DNA of 64,000 nucleotides from Pedosphaera parvula Ellin514 (GTDB lineage Bacteria > Verrucomicrobiota > Verrucomicrobiia > Limisphaerales > Pedosphaeraceae), in NCBI RefSeq assembly GCF_000172555.1, contig NZ_ABOX02000022.1:1-64000 (forward strand), in the 5' to 3' direction. Positions 27,701 through 35,395 of the stretch are shown piece after piece. A program made the translations under genes and the position numbers. A model generated the notes under the pieces. It worked only from the letters and a program-made list of their open reading frames with translations. It ran no database searches and was not told the DNA's origin. Position 1 is the stretch's first letter; each line of letters starts with the position of its first letter.

Positions 27701-30487
27701 ACAAGCGTCACCTTCTCTGTCAGCGCCACCGGCACCGCCCCGCTGCGCTACCAATGGCGCTTCAACAACACAAACATCGCAGGAGCCATCTCCAGTGTTT
27801 TTACGCGCTTGAATGTCCAAACTACCAATGCAGGCAATTACTCCGTGGTCATCACCAACCTGGCTGGCACGGTGACCAGTTCCAATGCCCTCTTGACCGT
27901 CATTGCTAATACGAATGTCGCTCCGGCCATCACCACCCAGCCGCAAAATCAGACCGTTGCAGTCGGACAGAGCGCCACTTTCAGTGTTGTTGCTACTGGC
28001 ACTGCTCCCCTCCTGTATCAATGGCGATTCAATACTACAAATATTCCTGGCGCCCAGGGAAGCAGCCTTACCCTCAGCAATGTCCAGCCTTCCAATGCGG
28101 GCAACTACTCTGTCGTCATCACGAACATCGCCGGAAAGGTGACCAGTTCCAACGCGCTTTTGACTGTCATCGCTCCTGTTCTCATCACGGCACAGCCGCA
28201 AAGCCAGGCTGTCACGGAGGGCAATGCCGCCGCCTTTACGGTGAGTGCAACCGCCTCCACACCCTTGCAATATCAATGGCTTTTCAATGGTTCGCCCATC
28301 GCCGGCCAAACCAACTCCTCCCTTGCGCTGCCCGGCGTGGCTGCCGCCGATGCAGGCCTTTATTCTGTATCGATCAGCAGCCTCCTGAGTTCCGTCACAA
28401 GTTCCAATGCGACTTTGACCGTCACTCCAGCTGTCTGTGTTCCCGCCCCCGCTGGCTTGGTCAGTTGGTGGCCGGGTGAAGCCAATGCGCGAGATCTTAC
28501 GGATACCAACAATGGGACCCTCGATGGCTCACTGGACTTCGCTCCCGGCAAGGTCGGACAAGCCTTTGTTTTCAATGGCACGGATGCGGATGTCAAAATC
28601 CCCGCTTCCGCCGATCTCAACGTCGGTGCCGGAGATGGCTTCTCGATTGATGCCTGGATCAATCCTTCAGATGTCACAACTCAACGTCCGTTGGTCGAAT
28701 GGAATTCAGGTTCATATGGTGCTCACTTCTGGATTTCCGTACCGGTTTCCAGCACCGGTGCCGGCCCAGGTTGCCTCTATGCCAACCTGTCGGACACCGA
28801 CGGCTTGGATCATACCATTACCTCACCTGCCGGAACCATCCTGCCCTCCACGTTTCAACATGTAGCTCTTACCTACGATAAAACCAGCGGCATGGCGGTG
28901 TTGTATGTAAACGGCAATATTGTTGCCCAACAAAATCTCGGCACCTTCACTCCGTCCACCACAGGCGATCTTTGGCTCGGCCTGCGTCCCGCTGGCGACG
29001 CAGCTGGAACCCGCTTCCTTGGCAGAATGGATGAAGTCGATCTCTTCAATCGCGCGCTCTCCGCGACCGAGATTCAATCCATGTATAACGCCAGCTTTGC
29101 CGGCAAGTGCCGCACTTCACCGTTGGTCGTTACCCAGCCAGCCAGCCAGACTGTCACTGCGGGTGACAACGCGACCTTCACAGTGGAAGCTGCTGGCACT
29201 GGAAGCCTTCACTATCAATGGCAATTCGCAGGCGCCGACCTCTCTGGTGCCACAACCACGTCGCTCGTCATTTCCAACGCACAGCCCGCCAACGCTGGAG
29301 ACTATTCCGTCCTCATCTCGAGCGCCATCGGCTCCGTCACCAGCTCCAATGCAACTTTGATAGTGAACCACGCCCCGGTCGCCAATCCGCAGTCCCTTGC
29401 AGTGAACGAGGATTCTTCGCTATTCATCACTCTCTCCGCAACGGATGAAGATGCCGACCCACTCACTTACACAGTTTCGACTCCTGCTCATGGCACACTG
29501 ACCGGCACCGCCCCAAATCTGGTGTATCAACCGGCCGCGGGCTATTACGGACCTGATGCATTCACCTTCCACGTGAACGATGGCCTCCTCGATTCGGAAG
29601 ATGCCACAATCACCATTGATGTAAGGTTCGTAAATCACGCTCCTCTAGCCGAATCACAATCTGTCACCGTCAACGAGGATTCGAGCGTCGCCATCACCCT
29701 CACGGCCAGCGATGTGGAAAACGATCCGCTGACTTACTTTGTCCTCACCGCCCCGGCCCACGGAACGCTGACCGGAAACGGCGCCAATCTGGTGTATCAT
29801 CCGAACGCCAACTATTTCGGCCCTGACACCTTCACCTTCAAGGCAAACGATGGTCAGGTCGACTCTGGTGTAGCCACGGTTACCATCACCGTCAATCCAG
29901 TCAATGACGCCCCGGTGGCCGTTGCCCGGATTTACCCCTTGTTTGTTCTCTCAACCAATGACACCGACCTGATTGTCATCGCCCCAGACGGCATACAAGC
30001 CACGGTGATCTTTGACGGTTCACTTTCCACCGATATCGAAAATGACCCGCTTCAGTTCACCTGGCTCGATGAAGGGAAAACCAATATTCTCGGCCAAACA
30101 ATGGTGGCCACGAATACGCTGAGCGTGGGCACGAATATCGTGTCCCTCATCGTGAGTGACGGAACGGACATGAGCACCAACACCATCCAGGTGCAAGTGA
30201 TCACTCCCGCCGAAGCGGTGTCAAAGCTTTCTGCGGTTCTACAGGAAGTGGACCTCGGCGGAACCAGCAAAGATCCTTTCTTGGATGCTCTAAACGATGC
30301 GCAAGACGCACTCGGAATGGGGCAGTTGGACAAAGGAGTTTCCTTCCTGGAGAAGTTTGAATACAAAGTGTCCAAACAAACGTCACCGGTATATACCGAA
30401 TCCGTTGCGCGGCTGATCTATATCGCCAACGAAATCATCCAAGCCGTCACTCCGCCATCTGGCAACCCACAAGCAATAAAACATTAA
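24733..30487 (+). CDS. Giant secreted LamG/Ig-repeat adhesin-like protein (interrupted by one frameshift)
   Basis: One gene in two frames: 24733-about 25542, then frame 2 to 30487; repaired it would encode about 1,917 residues. After a signal peptide there is a LamG/concanavalin-like domain ('SGLVAWWPGEGN' ... 'LIDEPSIYNRALSDAEIKSI'), nine Ig-like repeats of about 85 residues ('YQWRFNNTNIAGAT...AGNYSVVITN...SSNALLTV'), two copies of a 'VVFFSPTNNM.FGSTSDIGV' domain among them, a second LamG, a tenth Ig repeat, two cadherin/Big_17-type repeats ('NHAP.A..QS..VNEDSS') and a PKD-like end. No membrane anchor or PEP-CTERM signal is visible. It is probably a surface or matrix protein; the ligand is unknown. 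The shift is an extra T in a six-T run. Confidence 0.88.
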
Positions 30488-30501
30488 CGAACCATTCAAT
30501 C

Positions 30502-30542
30502 GTAAATGCCAGAAACCAAAAGTTTCTGGCATTTACTTTTTT
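30502..30542 (+). terminator. Rho-independent terminator of the giant gene
   Basis: A perfect 15-bp stem (GTAAATGCCAGAAAC / GTTTCTGGCATTTAC) with a 5-nt loop is followed by six T residues, 14 bp after the stop codon. Confidence 0.95.
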
Positions 30543-30545
30543 CGG

Positions 30546-30577
30546 AAACGGTGCGCGTTCTGCGCCAACATCCCATT
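30546..30577 (-). mobile_element. Tiny remnant resembling an IS481 transposase 5' end
   Basis: On the minus strand this reads 'MLAQNAHRF', close to 'VMLAQSARF' in the longer remnant at 32454-32732. It is only about 30 bp, so it may be chance, but it sits at the border between the giant gene and the accessory region. Confidence 0.3.
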
Positions 30578-30654
30578 GGTGCCCCGCTTGAGGTACTAAT
30601 GGGCGACCACTTTTCGAAAATTAGGTGTCATTACTTTGGTTTGACGCCTTTTTA

Positions 30655-30661
30655 GTTAGCG
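30655..30661 (-). other. attC-like R'' core site after the VOC gene
   Basis: Reading on the minus strand, CGCTAAC begins 3 nt after the VOC stop codon and matches six of seven positions of the integron core RYYYAAC. The partner arm was not identified, so this is suggestive only. Confidence 0.35.
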
Positions 30662-30664
30662 ATT

Positions 30665-31027
30665 TTATTTCGGTTCCCATAGCTCAATGGGATTGCCTTC
30701 AGGATCATGCAAGCGCGCAAACCGCCCGTTTGGGTAAGCCTCTGGATCAGGAGATACATCAATCTTCGCGGCCCGAAGCTTTTCTACCAGACGATCAAGG
30801 TCTCGGACGCGAAGATTGAGCATCCATTGCTGCTCAGGACGACCGAAATAGTTTGTGTCGTGCGGAAACGGCGCGAAGACCGTTGGGCCTGCTTCTTGCG
30901 ACCAAGGCTTCTGGGTGTAGTCGCCAGGCACAAGCTCGATTCCAAAATGTTCCTTGTACCACTGGCCCAACACCGCCGGATTTTTGGAGCGGAAGAATAG
31001 ACCGCCAATTCCAGTGACATGTTGCAT
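30665..31027 (-). CDS. VOC (glyoxalase/bleomycin-resistance fold) protein
   Basis: A 120-residue vicinal-oxygen-chelate protein made of the usual paired beta-alpha-beta-beta-beta modules: 'VTGIGGLFFRSKNPAVLGQWYKEHFGIEL' and 'MLNLRVRDLDRLVEKLRAAKIDV ... GRFARLHDPEGNPIELWEP'. The final Glu of 'PIELW' and the His near the start are the usual metal-ligand positions. The substrate is unknown. The gene starts 11 bp after an attI-like junction, and GCTAAC lies 4 nt after its stop, so it looks like an integron gene cassette. Confidence 0.87.
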   Translation of the reverse strand: MQHVTGIGGLFFRSKNPAVLGQWYKEHFGIELVPGDYTQKPWSQEAGPTVFAPFPHDTNYFGRPEQQWMLNLRVRDLDRLVEKLRAAKIDVSPDPEAYPNGRFARLHDPEGNPIELWEPK

Positions 31028-31037
31028 AGGGCGTTTT

Positions 31038-31112
31038 TGTTAACAATCAATATGCGACGCGTGTCGCAATCATTCCAATATACGAACAATTTTTCGAGTA
31101 CTAATTTCGCCC
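31038..31112 (-). other. attI-like junction, copy A
   Basis: On the minus strand this holds the block 'ATTGTTCGTATATTGGAATG', then 'CGACACGCGTCGCATATTGAT', shared with 33316-33391 and in part 34677-34730, and ends at GTTAACA immediately before the VOC gene. Similarity to the other copies runs back to the first codons of the integrase remnant ('GACTACCGC'). Copies A and B stop matching at the G of GTTA, where integron recombination would occur. Confidence 0.6.
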
Positions 31113-31142
31113 CTCGACTACCGCTCAGGCAGACCCGTTCAT

Positions 31143-31149
31143 GTTAGCC
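31143..31149 (-). other. attC-like R'' core site after the small membrane protein gene
   Basis: GGCTAAC on the minus strand starts 1 nt after the stop codon of the membrane protein gene. It matches six of seven bases of RYYYAAC and could form the outer arm of an attC of about 110 bp ending at GTTAACA (31038). Confidence 0.35.
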
Positions 31150-31150
31150 G

Positions 31151-31585
31151 TCATGGGTTCGACTCCTTCCTTTGAAACCACTCGGCAGCGGGAGAAAAAT
31201 AGATGATGGCGAGCACCATCCCAACCAACAGAGTGGAACACTGAGAGAAAGCGCCGGCAACCGCATTCGAGAGAATTGGTCCTGGCGAAAAACACATCCA
31301 TATCAACATATAAACCCAAGCTGCCACACTGAGCCACCGAGCAGATGGCCAGAAACGGTAAAGCCCGACGAGAGCGACAAGCGCTATAATGAGACCGGGT
31401 ATGCCCAGAAAGCTGATAACCAGCTCGCCAGCTTTCGGATGGACACCGTGCTGGGCCTGCTGGTAATCGAGAAGTGACGGAGGCAACAACCATGAATCAA
31501 AAACTCCGGCGACTGTGCTCGTGACCAAGGCAGCAATAGAAAGCGTCAAGAGAACTCGAAACTGTTTTTTGGTCATCGGTTTCAT
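31151..31585 (-). CDS. Small four-helix membrane protein
   Basis: A 144-residue protein with four predicted transmembrane helices (VLLTLSIAALVTSTVAGVF, ELVISFLGIPGLIIALVALVG, WLSVAAWVYMLIWMCF, TLLVGMVLAIIYF) and a basic N-terminus. No family was recognised. The ATG at 31585 is preferred to the TTG at 31597. It begins 8 bp after the PhyH stop and is followed at once by an attC-like core site, like many small membrane proteins found in integron cassettes. Confidence 0.75.
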   Translation of the reverse strand: MKPMTKKQFRVLLTLSIAALVTSTVAGVFDSWLLPPSLLDYQQAQHGVHPKAGELVISFLGIPGLIIALVALVGLYRFWPSARWLSVAAWVYMLIWMCFSPGPILSNAVAGAFSQCSTLLVGMVLAIIYFSPAAEWFQRKESNP

Positions 31586-31593
31586 GGTGAGGT

Positions 31594-32295
31594 TCAAATG
31601 ACGGGCACAACTGCTCTCTGGGATACTTGGACAGGTCTGGTCGGATCGAACCGGTCCGCCGTATCCATCCGGATGCCGCGCAGTTTTGCCGATTGGAGAT
31701 GCGTGGCGTAGAGCGGCTCGGCGAAATAACAGATCAGGATGGAGCGACGGCGTGCGCCGGTCGGGTTCAGGCTGCCCGCATGCACCAGATCCGCATCGAA
31801 AATCAGAATGTCGCCGGCGGAGCCTGAGAGTTGCACCGACCTGGATTCATCGGCGAAGTCGAACGGCAGCTCACCCTGCGCCGGGCGGTGGCTGCCGGGG
31901 ACGATCCGAGTCGCGCCGTTACAGGGGCCATAGTCGTCGAAATAGGCGAGGGCGATCACCGTATCGCCTGGCCGCTGGGCGAAAAGGTCGCGGTGCAGCG
32001 TCTGCTGGCCGCCGCCCGCCAGCGGCTCGCGGCCCTCCACCTGCGAGAGGAAGAACCGTTCGCCGATCAGTTCGCCAACCACGGCCAACACCTCGGGCAG
32101 GCGGCACACCGCCTGCACGCGGGGATCGAGGTCCAGCAACGAATGGCGCCAGCCAGCCCCGCGCGGCACGGGCCATTGATCCGACGGCTTGACGTCCGCA
32201 TCAAACGCGGCGCGCAGATCATCCAGCCTTTCGGCCGGGATCGCTCCGCGGAGCAGGGCATAGCCGTCCCGGTGGAGTTGCTCGTGGTCAATCAT
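31594..32295 (-). CDS. Phytanoyl-CoA dioxygenase (PhyH) family protein
   Basis: A 233-residue Fe(II)/2-oxoglutarate oxygenase-type protein. The N-terminus 'HRDGYALLRGAIPAERLDDL' is typical, and the iron triad is visible as the HxD of 'TLHRDLF' plus the His of 'DADLVHAGS', with a downstream Arg for 2-oxoglutarate. The substrate is unknown. The coding sequence is visibly more G+C rich than its neighbours, suggesting recent transfer. ATG 32304 is an alternative start three codons upstream. Confidence 0.88.
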   Translation of the reverse strand: MIDHEQLHRDGYALLRGAIPAERLDDLRAAFDADVKPSDQWPVPRGAGWRHSLLDLDPRVQAVCRLPEVLAVVGELIGERFFLSQVEGREPLAGGGQQTLHRDLFAQRPGDTVIALAYFDDYGPCNGATRIVPGSHRPAQGELPFDFADESRSVQLSGSAGDILIFDADLVHAGSLNPTGARRRSILICYFAEPLYATHLQSAKLRGIRMDTADRFDPTRPVQVSQRAVVPVI

Positions 32296-32453
32296 GGCTC
32301 CCATCGTTTTCGGAATCTCTTATCAAAAAATCTGTCGAACGTAAAGGGGGGCGATCCTAATTATTGACACGTTTTTCACTTTTGTTTGGGGCAACCGGGT
32401 CCGGTAAGGACAGTTCCTGTGGCAGTCCCATGTTGCGCGCAACACAGGAGAGG

Positions 32454-32732
32454 CTAGGAGAGACGGCGATTGAGGTCAATCCTGAGGACCCTTTTTGGCA
32501 TCCTGGCCGGGATTGGACTCCGCGCGCACCTTGACAGGAAACCGGAGCGGACGGTGGCTGCGGCGGCCAGGCCCTGCAAGCCGTCTGCCGCATAGCGAAC
32601 CAAATGTTTGTAGCCAGTTTTGCGACTGATGCCAAACTGCTCGCACAGTTCAGTCACCGTAAAGCGCGCGCTCTGCGCCAACATTACAAATCTAATAATC
32701 TCGTCCATAGGGGTTACAGATTTCCAAGCCAT
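32454..32732 (-). pseudogene. Truncated IS481-family transposase
   Basis: The first about 55 residues are a clean match to the HTH start of IS481-type transposases ('SVTPMDEIIRFVMLAQSARF', then 'LCEQFGISRKTGYKHLVRYA'). After 'DGLQGL' the translation no longer resembles the family, and the DDE catalytic domain is missing. Another minus-strand frame continuing to 32357 may carry the decayed end of the element. Confidence 0.8.
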
Positions 32733-32905
32733 GGTGCTCGAAAGTTTAACCCATCACTCCGGACAGACTGTTACCTATCACTCCGGTTCATACCGTCTTT
32801 GTTTAAACCCGGACCCCGGGAAAGCGGGTTGAGAGTTGAGCAGGGGCAGATGCTCGCTTGGGCTCGCGCCTTCGGCAAAATGTGGGGTGTTTTAGGGGAT
32901 ATTAC

Positions 32906-32965
32906 CCCGGGGCAAACGTGCTTTGCACGTTTGCCCCGGGCTATTATCTGTCGTGCCTACGGCAC
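32906..32965. repeat. REP-like palindromic element
   Basis: A perfect 16-bp inverted repeat (CCCGGGGCAAACGTGC / GCACGTTTGCCCCGGG, loop TTT) at 32906-32940 is followed 12 bp later by a small hairpin GTGCC-TAC-GGCAC. This double-hairpin layout resembles repetitive extragenic palindromes mobilised by RAYT transposases. No RAYT gene is in the window, and no second copy was seen here. Confidence 0.6.
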
Positions 32966-33105
32966 TTTCCATAGCGCTTCTTCGAGGCGGAGGTGTTTTA
33001 AAATTGAGCTGAGGTATCGTTGCAGCCTGAGGGCGGAATGTTTGGTGTCAATGGAAACTGGCAGGGGTGTAATTACTTTGATTTCGACCTTTTTTTTGAC
33101 CACTT

Positions 33106-33371
33106 TTACGCTTGAGGTTGAGTGCTGGCGGCGATAGCGTTTTTCGCGAGCGGAGTGAGAAACTTTTCCAGTTTAAGTTCGCTGGGCAAGTGAGGCGGCA
33201 GTGTTTGAAGAAGATTGCAGTATCGCTTGGGCCAGCCGCAGTAAATCTATTCGGTGTTCAATGCAAGATGCTTTCGCCGAATGACAGCTGACAATGTTTT
33301 CAGCGCGGTAGTCATGGGGCGATACGAGCACTCGAAATATTGTTCGTATATTGCAATGATTACGACACGCG
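33106..33371. repeat. About 265-bp direct repeat, copy B (integrase start plus attI-like segment)
   Basis: It aligns with 34466-34726 along its length, including 'TTCCAGTTTAAGTTCGCTGG' and 'CTCGAAATATTGTTCGTATA'. Each copy holds an inverted integrase gene start followed by the shared attI-like DNA. Confidence 0.9.
33109..33315 (-). pseudogene. Integron-integrase N-terminal fragment, copy B
   Basis: Reading from an ATG at 33315, the minus strand gives 'MTTALKTLSAVIRRKHLALN', then 'TE', an in-frame TAG, 'IYCGWPKRYCNLLQTLPPHL' and 'LEKFLTPLAKNAIAASTQPQ'. This follows the N-terminal SAM-like domain of IntI integrases up to the ASTQNQA block and then stops matching. There is no catalytic domain. 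The stop codon and truncation make it non-functional. Confidence 0.75.
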
Positions 33372-33391
33372 TCGCATATTGATGGTTAGGC
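33316..33391 (+). other. attI-like site, copy B, with canonical GTTAGGC core
   Basis: The 76 bp between the integrase-fragment start and the gene at 33404 carry the conserved block 'CTCGAAATATTGTTCGTATA' and 'CGACACGCGTCGCATATTGATG', ending at 33385-33391 with GTTAGGC, a perfect match to the integron core GTTRRRY. The downstream gene starts 12 bp later, as expected for the first cassette of an integron. Confidence 0.6.
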
Positions 33392-33403
33392 GCATCTCGC
33401 ACC

Positions 33404-33796
33404 ATGAAGACATTCGTCCGCAACCATAAGAACCTCGCCGCAGTCGTCGGTGTTGTGGCGTTCATGGTGGCATGGTGGCTTTCGGCGTCTGCTCGCGGTT
33501 ATCTCGTCGCCCGTTTCGATGTCGCTCGCGGACATTATGAGGTGCAAGGTTTTGGCCTGCCCGCCAAGTGGAGACCAGATTACGCCCGCTTGTTGCGAGA
33601 GCGCTACGGCATCGAGCATCACACAGTTGCAGGCTGCGTTGTTAGCGATTCGCTTGTTTCTTACGTCGGCGCCTACAATTCGGTCACGAAAACAGCAGCA
33701 CAGCGCAAGTTCGGCCGTGATGTGTTCGCAGAGTGTGCGGTTGATGCTCGCAAGGCTTGGGAGGAGCGGAAAGTGGCAGGCACAAAGGCAGAGTGA
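33404..33796 (+). CDS. Hypothetical membrane-anchored protein in cassette position
   Basis: A 130-residue protein with one N-terminal membrane helix (LAAVVGVVAFMVAWWLSASA) and a soluble remainder containing 'YEVQGFGLPAKWRPDYARLL' and 'YNSVTKTAAQRKFGRDVF'. I do not recognise a family. It begins right after the GTTAGGC core, which suggests it was captured as a gene cassette. Confidence 0.7.
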   Translation: MKTFVRNHKNLAAVVGVVAFMVAWWLSASARGYLVARFDVARGHYEVQGFGLPAKWRPDYARLLRERYGIEHHTVAGCVVSDSLVSYVGAYNSVTKTAAQRKFGRDVFAECAVDARKAWEERKVAGTKAE

Positions 33797-33922
33797 GTGA
33801 TTCTGACAGATACTCCTGCATAATGTTTGCACCTGCAGCATGGGCATTTGGACTCTAAGGAAACATGGAAGATTACAAATACTTTGGTCTTCATCGACAC
33901 TGAGTCGGGTTGATTCCTACCA

Positions 33923-33955
33923 AAGACCAGTTCCGGAAATGGGCTGGTCTTTTTT
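33923..33955 (+). terminator. Rho-independent terminator-like hairpin
   Basis: An 8-bp stem (AAGACCAG / CTGGTCTT) with a 13-nt loop is followed by a T run. It lies in the 182-bp gap between the cassette-like gene ending at 33796 and the next gene at 33979. Confidence 0.7.
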
Positions 33956-33978
33956 CATCGGCTCAGTAGCTTAACCGC

Positions 33979-34455
33979 ATGACCGCTAAGGAAGAGAACT
34001 ATATCCACTACACAGAATGCTGTCTAGGTCTCAATAGTGCTTGGAGAATTTTGAAGGAGTTGCAAGGGATTGAGAAGAGAACCGGCATTCACTATGCCGC
34101 ATATTGCTTTGCTTTAATTGAATACGCACAGCCATATACCCGGTCGGATGGCACGCATAAGAAATACTCAATCCCAAGTCCTCCCCCGCAACTAAGTCCA
34201 GAAGAACTAAAATTGCATGAGCAGATTATTCGGCTTCGCCATAAAGTTTTGGCGCACTCCGATTTGACGCTGAAGGACGCCAAAATGTCTATATTCTCCT
34301 ATGGTGGCAGCCCTCATGCCATGATTGCTCAGAACCACCTTCCGCAATTCCCCGAAATCAATGCGGTTGTGTCGCTGATTGAGCACACACTGGATGCTAT
34401 GTATGTGACACAATCGCGTATGCTCGATGATTTGGTTGCCAATGTAGCGAATTGA
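33979..34455 (+). CDS. Hypothetical protein with HEPN-like motif
   Basis: A 158-residue, largely helical protein of unrecognised family. The segment 'IIRLRHKVLAHSDLTL' contains an R-x5-H pattern in a context like HEPN-fold proteins of the AbiU2 type, some of which are toxin or abortive-infection RNases. The resemblance is a motif-level impression only. No antitoxin gene is evident beside it. Its stop codon lies about 6 bp from the truncated end of the integrase fragment on the other strand. Confidence 0.65.
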   Translation: MTAKEENYIHYTECCLGLNSAWRILKELQGIEKRTGIHYAAYCFALIEYAQPYTRSDGTHKKYSIPSPPPQLSPEELKLHEQIIRLRHKVLAHSDLTLKDAKMSIFSYGGSPHAMIAQNHLPQFPEINAVVSLIEHTLDAMYVTQSRMLDDLVANVAN

Positions 34456-34461
34456 AATCAG

Positions 34462-34676
34462 GATGGCATTAAACGCTTGATTCTGGGTGCTGGCGGCGAC
34501 ATGGTTTTGAGCAAGCGCCGTGAGGAATCTTTCCAGTTTAAGTTCGCTGGGCAAGTGAGGCGGCAGTGTTTGAAGATAATTGCAGTATCGCTTGAGCCGC
34601 AGTAAATCTGTTCGGTGTTCAATGCAAGATGCTTTCGCCGAATGACCGCTGACAATGTTTTCAGCGCGGTAGTCAT
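34462..34676 (-). pseudogene. Integron-integrase N-terminal fragment, copy C
   Basis: From the ATG at 34676 the minus strand encodes 'MTTALKTLSAVIRRKHLALN', 'TEQIYCG', then after a 4-nt deletion relative to copy B continues in another frame: 'KRYCNYLQTLPPHLPSELKL', 'ERFLTALAQNHVAASTQNQA', 'FNAIL'. The last block is highly characteristic of integron integrases (TIGR02249 family). Matching ends about 6 bp from the end of the convergent HEPN-like gene. The catalytic R-H-R-Y part is absent. Confidence 0.8.
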
Positions 34677-34726
34677 AGGGCGATATTTGCACTCGAAATA
34701 TTGTTCGTATATTGGAATGATTGCGA
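34466..34726. repeat. About 260-bp direct repeat, copy C
   Basis: Partner of 33106-33371; see that entry. Copy C keeps the CAG codon that is TAG in copy B but has lost 4 nt inside the integrase frame. Confidence 0.9.
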
Positions 34727-34730
34727 ACAC
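34677..34730 (+). other. attI-like segment, copy C (truncated)
   Basis: It shares 'CTCGAAATATTGTTCGTATA' and 'TTGGAATGATTGCGA' with copies A and B, then diverges before the GTTA core. The lipoprotein gene follows within 16 bp. The core may have been lost by deletion. Confidence 0.55.
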
Positions 34731-34745
34731 ATGTCACACAGAGCC

Positions 34746-35213
34746 ATGAAGTTCACTCGGTTCATCCTCTACAGTTTGTTGATGACTCTTGTCTTTGTGG
34801 TTGGATGCGAGACGCCGCCGCCCGCTCAGACGCCACCGCCCGCTCAAGACCCGCTGGCAGGTTGGAAATGGGTCGGCACTTTCGACCCACTCATGGCTGA
34901 TTCCATCAAACGAATGACAGGGACGAAAGATGCTCTAGGCAAGATTATCACGACGACTCCAGCCGAATATGAGAGGTATGCGAAGGAGTGCCCGTTCGGT
35001 TCGAAGGTCGTGGATGATTACCAAAATTTCATAAAGAAGAAAAAATTGGGTTGGATAGAAAGTTATGAGTTTTTTGAAGATGGGACAGGCCAGCATGCGG
35101 TCAGGATTGCCGCTGGCACAGACGGAACTTACAGCACACATATTTTGATATACGACAGCTCCAACCAGAGAGTGAGAGTCATCAGTTATGTCACGGGACA
35201 CTATCGTTGTTGA
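34746..35213 (+). CDS. Putative lipoprotein of unknown function
   Basis: A 155-residue protein with a lipoprotein signal peptide (MKFTRFILYSLLMTLVFVVGC, Cys as +1) and a Pro-rich stretch with a repeated 'PPPAQTPPPAQ', then a soluble domain ending 'VRVISYVTGHYRC'. No family was recognised. ATG 34731 is an alternative start. It follows attI-like copy C and is followed 3 nt after its stop by GCCTAAC, so it fits a captured cassette. Confidence 0.75.
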   Translation: MKFTRFILYSLLMTLVFVVGCETPPPAQTPPPAQDPLAGWKWVGTFDPLMADSIKRMTGTKDALGKIITTTPAEYERYAKECPFGSKVVDDYQNFIKKKKLGWIESYEFFEDGTGQHAVRIAAGTDGTYSTHILIYDSSNQRVRVISYVTGHYRC

Positions 35214-35216
35214 GTG

Positions 35217-35223
35217 GCCTAAC
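35217..35223 (+). other. attC-like R'' core site after the lipoprotein gene
   Basis: GCCTAAC, a perfect match to the integron core RYYYAAC, starts 3 nt after the stop codon. A matching GTTRRRY arm was not found in the next about 140 bp, so the site may be broken. Confidence 0.45.
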
Positions 35224-35395
35224 ACATCACGAGCCTGTGTGAAAAGTATTTTACTTTTTGTAAATGGCGTGGGGTTGGCGAGGTGTTGACCGGATTTTGA
35301 GGTTTTCCAGGATGCCAAATTATTGATCTGGGAATGGGAGCGTTCCAGGTGGTTATTGGCGTCGCCGGTGGCAAAAAGGGGCTTTCGCCCTCTTT

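Noticed and set aside
25988-28309. Long minus-strand ORFs opposite the Ig-repeat gene (e.g. 27572-28309)
   Set aside because: They mirror the repeated codons of the plus-strand Ig repeats, have odd composition and no signal or domain; they are antisense shadows.
25670-30487. CRISPR-like regular repeats
   Set aside because: The repeats are coding, about 85 codons long and in frame; they are Ig-like protein domains, not a CRISPR array.
33970-33976. GCTTAAC just before the gene at 33979 as an attC core site
   Set aside because: It fits RYYYAAC but lies directly upstream of the gene in the wrong orientation for a cassette boundary; a 7-base match here is likely chance.
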